Below are positions 51,420-63,800 of a DNA stretch of 64,000 nucleotides, in pieces. The stretch is from assembly GCA_017562135.1 (NCBI GenBank), contig QEYB01000093.1, forward strand, positions 930,001 to 994,000, in the 5' to 3' direction. A program made the translations under genes and the position numbers. This stretch comes from Dipylidium caninum (Eukaryota; Platyhelminthes; Cestoda; Cyclophyllidea; Dipylidiidae). Each line of letters begins with the position of its first letter. Position 1 is the first letter of the stretch. Under the pieces are notes generated by a model, which ran no database searches, was not told where the DNA came from, and saw only the letters and a program-made list of their open reading frames with translations.

Positions 51420-53705
51420 CTTTCGGCAGCAATCTGTTTCTTTTTTGATCGGGGTCAACAATTGAAATGTAAATATAACTTGTAAATTTACATCTTGAGA
51501 ACATTATATGATCTGTGATGTTCTATTTTTTATAACACAAACAAAACTGTCGTATATTTGCGTGTTCGTGGTAGATTTTAAAATCTACAGACTCATTTAG
51601 TCTCTGGTTATTGAGGTTGCTCTCGACGGTGCCCAATATAGCGTTTTGTACACAAGCCTCTCGTTTCATAAATTTGTTTTTTGTGGCAAAATACATGAAG
51701 TTTTTCTAACATACCTTCAAGTTTATAAGTTCTAGGCCATCAACCACAGGTTCCCCAATTTTGAATGCCATCTGCAGTACTAAGCCTATGGCTTTGTTCC
51801 AAATCCTGCCTCGGGCGTGGGTGAACTTGTGCTCACTCTAGTTCCTTCCTGTCAGGAGCGTCGCCTACGGACGACCATTGTTTTGTTCCTATAGTAGCAC
51901 AGACTTCACTGCCATTTATGCGAGTTGACCTATTCATGGAGTGCTCAATAAACTTAAATAATTAATGTAATTGTCATTATTGTTAATGACTTCTTGGCAG
52001 TGTGATGGTAATTTTTAGATCCCATTTTGGAAAAGGTTTCATCTTTCAATGCGAAACGTTGAACTAGTGCTTCTTCGATATCTTCATTTGTGAATTTTTG
52101 CGCTTCAAACAATTTTGTAAGGACAAAAGTAAGTAATGGTCAGGGGGTGTTAAGTCCGGGGAAGATGCTGAAGCTACAGAATTTGCCACTCCAGTTGTGC
52201 AATTTTTGAGGAGTCCCCAAAGCGCTGTGTGGCCTTACATCCTTGATCAAAAGTTACTCTATTATTCACCGCACTTACCTATGTATAAGAGCGATTACAT
52301 ATACTTTATAACTTGTATATACTTTATAACTTTCAATATGTTACAATATGAAGTGGAGATCCTCTTTGTGTGGGAAGCTGCGCGTCCTTAACATTGTAAC
52401 GTTCGCCTCACTTTAAGAGCCAGTTTTGTATGGAAAGACCACTTCCAACAAAGGGCTAGGAGTGCGGCGGTTACAGCCCCAATTGCGATCACCGTCTGGA
52501 GGGCGTATTCGCGGATCTCAAAGTACTGAGTCATCAGGACTTTTTCTGCGGCTGAAACAAACGGCAGGTGAAAAGTTTCCTCGAAAATGGATTATAGCTG
52601 TCAGGGTCTAGAGTTTGACCGAGCATTAGTAACATGGAATGACTGTGTATTTACGTGGACTCATTATTACTGTCGTGCCTCCTCACCTCCAAGAAAACCG
52701 GAGATATGGAGTCAAGATATCATTAGCTCAGCTTGGATATTGAATTCTGAACGGGTTATAATGTTCCACAGCTGTTAAAAATCTTTTCGACAAAACAGTG
52801 AACAGTTTAGCATGCGATGAACGGGTAAAGTTGAAGTACCGCTTTGTGAAGATTTGCAAACTGATTGTTGGCTTCTCTCTCGGACTGCCTCTATGTGTTG
52901 GTGCTGGGTTCGGAGTTATCCCCATGAAACATGGACACAAGTTAATGGAGGCACGGGGGTCTTCACTTATATCGCCCCGTCCAGGCTACGATTGCAGGCA
53001 GCAAGTATTTACGGCCTCACGTTACACTTAAAACGTAATACTCAGAGAGAAGAAACCGCGAGAGCCAAGGTGATCAGGCTGCAAAGGTTTGATTTGCCTT
53101 ACTGGGGAAAAGTCAAAGGTGATCAATCCAATAAGATGACAAGATTGACCGAAGTGGATCATTCCATTATGTACTGGATGCTACTTGTTGGCGGTCGACT
53201 TATCTGTTCCAGGAGCAGTTGAAAGCAAGGGCGAAGTAGTTCTACCCATTTTAGCATTAAGAGAATTCATTGGAAGGAATTAAATGATGGATGACTTTGA
53301 AGAAATATCACTTCCTTTAGTCGTGCTGACTAGGTGGATTTTCCAACCTGTGCCATCTGGAAGGTACGACTTTAAACCAGGTCATTAGTGTCTTCAGCTT
53401 TCCACACTCCAAAAATAAGCTTTCTGGACTCCGTATCTCATACTACTAATGCATGTTAACTTTGCTTTCCCATTCTCCATACTACAGAGAGGCTGTCTGT
53501 ACCAAATGGAACTGGTGTTCCCATAAAAGCCATAAAACATATTAATCAAACGCAAAGGCAAATTTCGGCAAACAATTTTAAGGCCCACAAAGGCGGAAGT
53601 TTTTGTTAAATTAGGCGCCAAGAAGGGTGGTTTGAAGGTGAAAGCAGTTTTGATTGTAGCGGGGTGAATCAGTGGCATAAGCGCAAATCGAAAGAAACAA
53701 CTTAC
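51420..53705. other. Intergenic region between convergent genes
   Basis: This region lies between the RS-rich gene (plus, ends 51419) and the EGF/TSP1 gene (minus, last confident exon ends 53706). An AATAAA at 51947-51952 is a possible poly(A) signal for the upstream gene, though it is about 530 bp after its stop. There is an 18-bp tandem duplication at 52299-52334. Several medium open frames between 52426 and 53222 resemble no family I know. The 3' exons of the minus-strand gene may lie here. Confidence 0.45.
52299..52334. repeat. 18-bp tandem duplication
   Basis: Two adjacent copies of atatactttataactt plus two further bases; only the last two bases differ between copies. Confidence 0.85.
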
Positions 53706-56700
53706 GGGCGCAGGCGTGGACTTCGCATCTCGTAAAGTCGACACTGGGACCGCGACAGTCGATGTGTTCCGAGTTGGCGCCGAAACGCTCCGCCACCAGG
53801 CATTGCCGAGTCCGGATGGCCCAGCGCTCTTCGCCACAGGCTGGCATACACCGGCCCCACGGAGTCCACGGGCTCCACACTCCCGTCCACGTCGCGCACA
53901 TCGGTGAGTCGTAGCCCTCCTTGCACACACACATCGCCTCAATTGGGAAATAAGGGACACGCATGTAGCAGCTGAGGATTTAGCCTTATAGCGCAGAGGA
54001 AAGATGTGCCATTAATTTTCCTTGTACTTGTTCACAGAGGGAATTGCACAAATTCCTGGGAGATAATGTTGAATAGGTTGCGTGGTTGCAAGCTGGGACA
54101 TAACATCGCAGTCATTCTTTACGCGTTGGAGGAATCTCCGAAAAGTGCCTTTTTTTGCATACCCTCACTATCACCTTTATAACAGTATTTTATACAGTTT
54201 AAAGGGGACCATTTGTACCGAATGCGGATGAAAATCTGAATTTTACTTTCTTCGTAAAATACCCGAAAGATTTATAATGAACGAAAATTAGATTGTTTCA
54301 GAACGATTCTTAAATGCCCCTTCGAAGTCTACCTTAGGCATTATGATGAGATAACCTCTTCACGTCGTCTAGTCAGGAAACATAAACTTGCAGAGTGAAG
54401 AGACTAACCTCCTTGCCGTCACGACTGTCGACACATTCGCCGTGGATACAAATAATGTGGTCGCACTTGGTGATCTTTTTGAGGCAGTTTTCGTAACCCA
54501 AATTGATGTCGCCAGTCCATCGGTCGGTGGCACAAATGCACGAGTAGACGGGGCCCAGATCGGGATCGAGTGCTGGCACGCAGCGATTACCATCGTTGTT
54601 GATGTTGCAGGCCCGATTGCCCGATGCGACGAGGCCTCCATTGGGCAGGAGGGGGTTACGAATCAAATCGTCACAGGCGTTGGCTGGAACCGAGCAGTTC
54701 TCACCCATGTACTCGGGCTTGCAGAGACAGGATACATCCTAGGTGTTTGCGCGTGCGAAAGGGCAGGAATATGGATGGGAAAATAGCACGTATCAGAAGC
54801 GCAGGAGAGATAAAGTTCAACGGACACTGAATGGCAAGTACTTATGCCAGTATGGATGAAATCATGAAATTGTATGACGTCTCAAACTTTTCAGACTTCA
54901 ATCCGTCTAAAGAAAAGAATTTAAACAGTGCGCCCACTTCGTATAATTAGCGATTTAATGGAATTCGTAGACAGTAGTTTAGAAGAGTTCAGGCTTTAAG
55001 GCCGTGCTTCAGGAAAAGATTAAACTCTCCTCCGTGTCGGCAATTGGCGACATTTGGGGAGTGAGGAGATCGTCGAGTTATTTGCGGTCACAGAAGAATG
55101 TTGAGATCCTACTTCGAAAGCGATATGTACGAAAAGCGGAGTGAAAATTGACAAAGGCCAACAGCGGACATTTTAAAAAAGAAGAGGGAAGCCAAATCGT
55201 AGCAGGCATTAGGAAGGAAAAGGGATTAGAGAACGAGCGGTATTAAGACCCCCTGGGCTCGGATATTTCTAATCCGTTTAAAGCAGAGATAAAAACCTAT
55301 GTTCGGGGGACTTATATCATTGTCAAATAAGGGCCACCTTGCTGTCACGGTGCCAAGTTGGTGAAAACACTGACCCACTGCCCAGGAGACAGTGCTAATG
55401 GCATCTAAAAGTGGACACTGCTTTCAAGAAAATGAGTTTTTAGGGGTTTAGCGAAAGGCCCCAGCAGGTGAAAATAAGTCTGGTCAAGGATGACGGAAGG
55501 CAGATACGGTGAGAAAATATCATATCTACTAGCAGGCATAAGGGTACTTTCTCGAGAAGTGAGGCTGATATTAGAGAGTTGTACATAATTCAAGACGGCT
55601 ACAAGAATTCAACACTGAATAATCAACGCCACAGGAAATTGAAGCGTTTATTTTCGGCAAAAGAGTGCAAAATACCGCGCCTGTTGAGTTGAAAAAGAAA
55701 GTGGAAACGCTCTCATAATAAGTTATTGGTTTGAGAAAAACGGGGGCATAACACTCCGCTCGACTAGTCACCTCGTGAAAAAAAGGGGATAACGGAGGAT
55801 GGGAGGAGAGTGACAAAACACCCACGGGGTCATCAATTTCTCCCAAAATCGCCAGTACAATCTATTTCCTTCAAAATTCTACTTTATATGTGGAAATCAA
55901 CACTTTTGAGGCTAAAAACTTGGCCATTGCATTACTTAAAACAACCATAGAAATGAGCAAAGATAAGGAAAAATTGCGGGGAGACTACGTTTGATGTTTT
56001 ATGACGGCATTTTAGTTGTAGAAAAGCATTATTCAAGTGTATTTCTCCATTCCCCGAACTCGGATGCTGAGAGAATTGAAAGTAGATCTACCGCAAGTTG
56101 ACTCGACTCACATTCAAATCCGGGTCGTATGAACACAACAAAGTGCCTTGCGGATTGCAAAACGAGGCATTTTTCCTTTCACAGGGATTTTCTGGAATAC
56201 AGCCCTGAGCGGAAACAGTCCATACGTAGCCAGGCTTGCACTCGCATTGATACTGATGTACGAAAAAGCCTTCCTCAGTCAATCGACAGGTCCCGTGTAT
56301 CTCACCTATTCCGGAACAGACAGTGGCCTCATTGCAGGGGTTTGGACACATTTCCAACATCATTGGACGTCTGTTCGCGGGCAGACTCAACATCGTGTGA
56401 CACCAATACATACATTGCATCAAAAGAGTGCGTCTGATCGCCACCAAAGTCGCATTACCAAAGTCATGGAGTGGTGAATTTCCCCACTCCTCCTCTTTGA
56501 CCCTGTTCACCAGATGCCTGGATAACTGGGATGGGTGGTGTGGGGAAAGGACTTTCTCCAGAATTTTTCCAAAAGTGTTCCGCATGTCTTCTTCGCACTT
56601 TGGGAGATCGTCAAGCAGACAATCACCGACACCAGTGGTATCCAGTTCTCTCAAAAGTTCATCCACCCATCCACCCCCAAGGTTTACCCAAAATGGAGAC

Positions 56701-56861
56701 GAGATCTCGTCCCTGTCGGTGTCGTACAGAGCGACGGGGAAAAGGGGACTACCGTAGAGATCAAAAGGTACCCCCTTGGCAACTGCTTGTGGGCAAACAT
56801 AAGTGTCAAAACAGATAATCCCCTGCGGCAATACAAGAGCAGTCAGCACCGCCAAGTGCAT
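53706..56861 (-). CDS. Secreted or surface protein with EGF-like modules and a thrombospondin type-1 domain; 3' end unresolved
   Basis: Three phase-consistent exons: 56861-56112 (ATG), 54738-54409, 53937-53706, at least 437 residues. The start MHLAVLTALVLPQGIICFDT reads as a signal peptide, so the protein enters the secretory pathway. Residues about 25-155 form an unfamiliar region with few cysteines. Then come EGF-like modules: CPNPCNEATVC to CECKPGYVWTVSAQGC; CERKNASFCNPQGTLLC, finishing across the splice with CLCKPEYMGENC; a longer cysteine module ending NLGYENC; and CDHIICIHGECVD, continued in the third exon by CVCKEGYDSPMC. A TSP1 domain follows: WSPWTPWGRCMPACGEERW, then IRTRQCL, IDCRGPS and CEVHAC. 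The third exon ends in phase 1 at a GTAAGT donor, so more exons are expected. Alternatively, reading through gives a stop about 32 codons later. An adhesion or matrix role is inferred. Confidence 0.78.
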
Positions 56862-57049
56862 CCCATGCGCTTGAACTAATGCCCGACACAAATGGAAACA
56901 GATAACCGAGCGTCGCTTTGACTTAATTAGATTAAATAATATCGATCAGACCATGAACGCATCTTGTCAAATTAAAGCACTCGCAAGCTAGATAGGTTCG
57001 GCGTCAAAAATGCTGAATAAGCTCCGAAATTTCGTCGACAAACGAGTTC

Positions 57050-57055
57050 TTTATT
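57050..57055 (-). terminator. Candidate poly(A) signal AATAAA for PRIM2
   Basis: On the minus strand AATAAA begins 16 bases after the last base of the PRIM2 TAA stop (57071). The position is very close to the stop but possible for a compact 3' UTR. Confidence 0.5.
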
Positions 57056-57070
57056 TTATGAATGATATTA

Positions 57071-59958
57071 TTAGATCAGATCTCTCTCAATGTGGTCGAT
57101 CCTGGAGGTTTCATCAATGCTGGTATCGTCGAGACCGGAGTGGCCATGGTCAGTCAGTTGAGAATCATTCAAGGGAACCTTCACAACACGCCGCTTCACG
57201 GCCGCGATATTTTGCGATGATACCTCAGCCGATCCTCTAGAAGACAGTGGGAGGCCCTTACTGGCTTTCCTTGCCATTTCGTAGTACTGGTTCGGATGGT
57301 TTATCACCACTGAAGACACATCTTCCGGCGATAGTTCCGGATGCATAGCCTTTGAAAGAAAACATCCGTTAACTTGCAGAGATAACTTCATCATTCAATA
57401 TCCCAAAAAAATTCATACTTTAAAAAACTCTCCACAAGCCAACTGATATTGTTTGTCCTTGGCTCGTTTGATTACCGATTCCACTTTATCAGAAGGCAAT
57501 TTACAAGCAAGGCGTTGACTCAACAAATCCAAATCCAGATGTCGAAACGGACAACCATGAAATTCCCCCACGCCAGGCTGATTAGAAGAGATGATCTGTA
57601 AGACGAAAGTATCGCCATCAAATGCCAACCCCAGATCCATCATGTCGAAAATAGGTGGATCAGGATCAATGCTACAGTCAATTCAAGAAATGATGAGGAA
57701 TCCTTATTTCGAAATTTACCTTCATGCAGGAGTAGGGAGTATAATCGGCTCGTTTGCCCTCCTTTCCATAATTATGACGAATGCTGTAAGAATATAGTTT
57801 TGAAAACTGGTCCACATCAAACTTCGGGGCGAATGCGTTTTGCCAAAATTTTAACGCCTCATCTAGCGATAAACCTATCCCCTGAAAGTGACCATAGTAA
57901 ATAGGTTTTAAAATTTGTCAAGTCTAACGACTACCTCAAATAGTATTGCACAAAAACTATAAGACTCGCATTACCTTAACTCAAAAAACAATCAAATTAA
58001 GCGCGGAAAGGAAAAAAGGTGAATTTCAGACAAGATACGTCGCCAAATGATAGAAATAGGTATAATTAATACAAACGCAAATAGTAAATTAATATCTCAC
58101 CTGATAGCATTTACCTCTATTCACCTAAAAACCCTGATTAATGAAAAGTTCAGAGGCAGCTTAACGAGTAAAGCAAGGAAGTTAATCATATTCTACAATG
58201 TTCTTTTTGTGTATTATTCGTTAGTCCATGTTTTTTAATTCCTTCAGTCAGCAGTTAAAGCAACCCCGGCATTAGATCTGATAATCCGAAATATTTTCAA
58301 AGGAGTAAGGTGCCCACCAATAATCCCTAGGCCGTTTTCTCAGAATTTTTTAAACGGTTTGGATCGTCTGCTTAAAGATGATTCGGTCTCATCTGGTTTA
58401 CAACTTAACAAAGAGTAATGTGGAACTTTCAATGAGTATTTATTCAGTTCCCTTCATTCTGAGTCCTAGGATTTGTAGCGCCATCCCGAATATAATCTAT
58501 AAGTGGTGACGAACGCTAGGAGTGCGCACCCAGAGCGTAGAATAATGAATTCACGCCCTGGCTCACGTAAGTATATTCTACTCCTATCTGAAGCAAAAGG
58601 CAACAAATTCACGAATGGAATCAGAATTTCAAATCTAATATACAGGAAACCATTCGAATGAGCGTATAGCGATTATTTTAACATGGTTAGGAAAGGCTAG
58701 TGGAAAACATGCGGCACTAATGGTTCATACCTTCAAGAAGAGTCCATACTGCATCCTACCCCAATGACGAAGATGGTGATTAGTTGACAATGCTTCATGC
58801 AGACGTGACATACAAAGTGGAAAGAGACTGGGCGCTCGCGCTAGATCGTTCACCTGCTTCGCAGAAACATCACCAAACAATGGTTTTTTCGTTCCGAAGT
58901 CATCTTCGTCACAATATCGTTTGGAAAGACTAGTAAGGAGAGGAAGTAGCCGCGAACCCTCCTCCGCCAAGCGGCAATCAAAAGCAAGATTCAAACGAGA
59001 GAGATTGCGAGATAATGAGGCACGAAAACGTGTGAGTACAGGAGTAACCAACTCGAAGTCCGGGACGTAGGCGTAACCAGCTTTGAGAAAAATCTGACGA
59101 TGACGGACGAGGTCTGGGACCTCTGTGAAATGGATCTGACCGGGGAACAAATAAAGATGCCGGTCATCACGAGATAATGAGATGGTGTTGTTGTCAAAAA
59201 TCCCACTTTATAAAAAACCGTATGCCCTGTGTTGACACCGTAAACGGAAGTGCCGGCCTCAAGTTCATCTCGAAGATCGAGGGATTCTTCGTCACTGACT
59301 TGAGGAAAGTTCAGATTGTTCGAACGGAGTAATTCGCTGATAGCATTGGCTCGCTCTAGACCGAATCGATAGCGAAAGAGATCCGATTCTTGTTGTATGA
59401 ACCATCGCCGCATGGTTTCACTTCTGCAACAAGCAATCTAAAATGATAGAGCATATAATGCCTTGGTACTCGAGTTGGTTGTTTGAATTATCAACCCAGT
59501 GCCTAAAAGCAATGCTCAATAAAATCTAGTGGAAATACGTTGCAACAAGCTAAAAACATAACCTTTTTTTAGACGGCGAATAATGGTATCGACTAAGTTG
59601 CAATTTCGAAAAGAACACTGAAACAGGCAAAGTGCGTCGTGAAACAAACCTGGAGAATAAAGTGAGACGTAATATCATTGTAAACATCTTCGGACAGGTT
59701 CTTCAAATGACTTGAATTAAGTGTAAAAGACTTCCCGAACGAACCAAGCTTAGATAATTCGGTTAACAATCTCGCGTCGTACTCTTTGTTACCACGGATG
59801 GAGACCTGGCCGACAACCTCTACGCATTTGAGCACTCTGAAACGCTGGAACGCAAGTCTTTCCAGTTCTTCTAAATCTATTATCTGAGTTGGAGGTTCAG
59901 CATAAAACTGGATACGCGGGACACATCGGTGTTCCTGATTAGGGTATGCAAAATCCAT
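57071..59958 (-). CDS. PRIM2: DNA primase large subunit
   Basis: Regulatory Fe-S subunit of primase in the DNA polymerase alpha-primase complex, acting in the nucleus to start RNA primers. Exons: 59958-59650 (ATG), 59437-59239, 59122-58731, 57881-57720, 57595-57419, 57349-57071 (TAA), about 505 residues, close to the 509 of human PRIM2. Visible family blocks: SHFILQ then [88 protein letters not shown]. The four cluster cysteines are all present, in [19 protein letters not shown] and QLACGEFF. The C-terminal tail is short and polar, as usual. The acceptor of exon 3 is ambiguous (59122 or 59135). Confidence 0.96.
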
Positions 59959-60845
59959 ACTCAAATCGGCGTCGGCCGTTCGAAAAGCTATTTAGCAGAT
60001 GCACTAAAACAAAAGAGTTAAAAATGAAAAGCTTTAGGGAATTATAATTTGGTTATTTAAGAAAGCCAATGCGCTAACCATGGCAAAAGGAATACCGGAG
60101 GGAGATATATAAAAACCTTTTCCACAAGAACTACGATTAGTTTGTGTTTGACGAATGTCAGAAGGAACTCCTATGTTAAAATCAAGGATCACCTTTCCAA
60201 CCACGCTTAAAACTTAGGTACTCGGATTTTTACATGCGACAACATCTCCGTGGCGTCGTGAATTTCAACAAACCTCTTTTAATACGTTCCTTCTTTGCGC
60301 TGGGCAAAACCTAATGAACAAGCCATGGATGTACTCCTATAGAAACCGGCTAATATATGTTCATGTTAATAGCAAATGGTAGAGGATATCTGCTCGATTC
60401 TTTTATTTGCAAGTGACTGCCACAATAAATATTCTAGGAAAAAGGACGTACATCTACCCTCGGGTGGTAGTAAGCTTGCTAAGAATTATCTTTTTGAAGA
60501 ATCGCAATTGTCCACAGCTCCCCCTTTGCCGTGCAAAACAAGTTCGTGCGTACGCAACGCACACATAGGGTAGGTTAAAACGTTTCACAGGGTCAATCTG
60601 CGGACCACCTACCGTCTACTAGGTTTTTACTTCATCTCCCGAAGCATTTAACACTTCTTCTTACACCTCCTTCTCGCGTCCATCCGTCCGTATAACCTAT
60701 CCCTCCAAGAGCCCAAAACGAAGGCGAAAACTTGAGATTATAAAGTATCAATTAATGTAATGTTATAAAGGCTATCGGTGTTCAAGAATGTCATCCAGAG
60801 GGCAATATTATTTACAAGACGTTGATGAATGCAAATGAGATCGCT
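59959..60845. other. Intergenic region between PRIM2 start and the RS-rich gene stop
   Basis: About 0.9 kb with no recognised coding segment. Both neighbours are on the minus strand, so it should contain the PRIM2 promoter and the 3' UTR of the right-hand gene. Confidence 0.5.
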
Positions 60846-63800
60846 TCAACGCCGATAGCGCAAATGATTCAGTAATCGCTCCCTGTATTCATCGCCATCA
60901 CCATGGTAGAAACGCGAGCGTGAGCGACCACGCCTCCGATAGTAGCTATCCCCACTTCTATCTTCATCCTCTAGGCCATATCGCCTGTTCTCTCCATAGG
61001 ATCGTTGTCGACTACGACGACTCCCGCGTCGACGGTGGTGACGTTCAATTGATGAGGAGCGACTACGCGAATCGTCATCGTAGTCGCCGTATCCATCGTT
61101 TGAACGCTGGGGGCTTATCGCTGCTGTATTGCGCAGGAAAGCGTTTACACGTTCGTCAAACTGATAAGTGACAAATGATAACAATGTGGTAAGATAAGCC
61201 AGACTCAGACCAAATCTTCAGGCGGACAGATAGTAAAAACGTCAATGACTTTAAGCTAGACGAAAAGAAAACCAAATAGGACCAAAAAAATCTTCACAAA
61301 TAGCAATCAAATCAGTTTTTGAATAGAAAAAGGTATGATTGAGTCAAACGATCTAGTTACAAGTATTTATTTAATCCTTAAAACCTGACCAAGCCTAATG
61401 CATCCAAATAGCAGGTGTGCGAAGAAATACGTACAAAAAACCAATTCTACTGAAACATTATCGAGTGATCTTTCGGTAAATAGCAGTTTTTGTCGGAAGA
61501 AGTACAAAACCCGTAAAAAAAGCAGATGATACCTCTTTAAAACCTCAGTGCGTCGAAATGAGGTCATGTTCGAGAGTGCAGTATCAGACATCAGAGGAAA
61601 GTATCATTTAAAACTACGGCAGATTTTCCAAATCAATTCACGCCGATGAAAAAAAAATGAATAAAAAGCACCCTTTAACCCACCTGCTTATCCGCATCAG
61701 ATGCGGTTTGCAAACGAGGTTGTATATTACCGTTAATCTAATCAGAGAAAATAAGACGAGTTAAGAAATCGCCAGCTGCACGAGAAAAGTATCACGAAAC
61801 TCACAAGTGAATTAAGATTGGGATTAAGTCCACGCCGAACCTCTTGCAGGTAATCCTCGTAGTTCTATATCAGCAAAAGATAGTAAAACACTGTGTTAAG
61901 TAATCGTATCTCCTAAAATCGAGTTTATCGACTTTTTTGATCCTAACAATTAGATAAACCTGCTTTAGCAGTTTGTTAGAGTTCTTGCAAAAATATTTAA
62001 TCCACGATAAAAACACGACAGCAGACACAAAGGTGCAAATGAAGTATTGTATCTAAAACAGGCACTAGATGAGAACCTATATTCCAACAGAATGGCGGAA
62101 AAGAAATTGATTTCAAACCGTATACATGTATTTTTAGTGTGGAAATATATTAGGGCTATTCTTAGAGTAAAATATTTATAAAACAGTACACATATAAGGT
62201 GATAATGAAGAGCTTATAAATCTAATCAAACATTGGAATTATAAAACAGTTGCGCTGATGGCCTAAATACGACGATTAAATTGCATTTTGACGAAGTATG
62301 AAATTAATTTCACGAATTAAAAGGAAATATTTACTGGAAAATTTGGAAATGTAAGGTCTCCTGAGAAAATTTGGCCGCTGATTCAGGTGCATTAATATAT
62401 GAAATAATCAAATGACCACAATAATAACTTGGACTTATCCGATTTACCCAAGCGCCAGACACTAATATACTGTTAGCTCGAAAAATTATTAGTTCGGATA
62501 CAGACAGCGTTAGTTAAAATGTTCATTTGTCTAGACCCCTGATGGCTATAAAGACAATTGAGCTAGTTGTATGAATAGGAACCAGTAACTAACCGATCAC
62601 CGAATCCTAATGGCACAGACAAACAATCTAAAATAGCTTTACTCACCCAATGAATGAACGCGTTAGCCTTTGAAGGTGAAATTGAACGATCGCGACTACT
62701 CCTAGATTCCCGTCGACCTGCGAATTGGCATATTTCCATGGTGAGCGTAAGGCGTTAATCGAGATTTCTAACTTAAAAGAACCTAAATCGGTAATTGGCA
62801 CTATCGTCTATTGGCGTCTAATAAAAAACCAATGAAGATAAGGAGTGGGAAAAGGGGATCTTAAAGACACAACAAATAAACCCTGGCAACACATTAGAAA
62901 GTACTGGTGCGGCCGAGTGACAAAAAAAGTATATTTGTACTTTAGGTACCACAAACTATTTATTACAGGAAACATTCCCTAAAGGTAAGGAGAAATATTC
63001 CTAAAATCAAAAACATCAAAAGAACTTACCCTCCCTATGACGACGTCCACGTGAATTGTCTCGAGAATGCCTATTGAAGCGTCAGCGAAGTGTAAAGTTC
63101 AGCATTAATGAAGCCCAACAAATAGTTCACTGCTCAGCACACCCATTATCTCGATACACATAATTATGGATATATAAAAGAGGACAAACGTCATTCTTTG
63201 ATAAACAATGATCAATTAAACAATGTGCACTGTTAACAACCTGAAAAGAAAACGTTACATATAATGAAAGACAGTCCAGGGCAGAAATAGTACAGCCAAA
63301 AGCAATAATAAACGATCCACAAATTACACAAAATCGGTAATAATAATAATGACTACTTCCACACGTCAAGCTACGACTAATAATTGCAAGGTTCATCACA
63401 TTTTCGCATATGTACACTCGGCATCGCAACGAAAAGAGCCCAGACACCGGGACAAATAAAGACATTATAACAGTCAACATCAGAGAAGTGTCTTTAGCAT
63501 CGGCGCCACCTAACCTCGAACGGTAACGATAAGACACTTCAGAGTGGTGATAATCACGACGCACGCAGCGATCACGACGGCGATAATCTGAATCACTGCG
63601 ATGTCCACCAGAGCTACATTGACTGCTGGGGGATCGATGGCGTTCACGACTTCTCTGTCTTTTTGGCGAAACAGAATCCTGTTGAAATATTCTATTAATT
63701 GCGGGTGCATGAGAGTAGAGAGCGGAAAGCGTCATTGGGTCAGCGCCAACAGCTTGAGAGAGCAGATGGGGAAGGATATTTGTATTGGGCGTAATCATTC

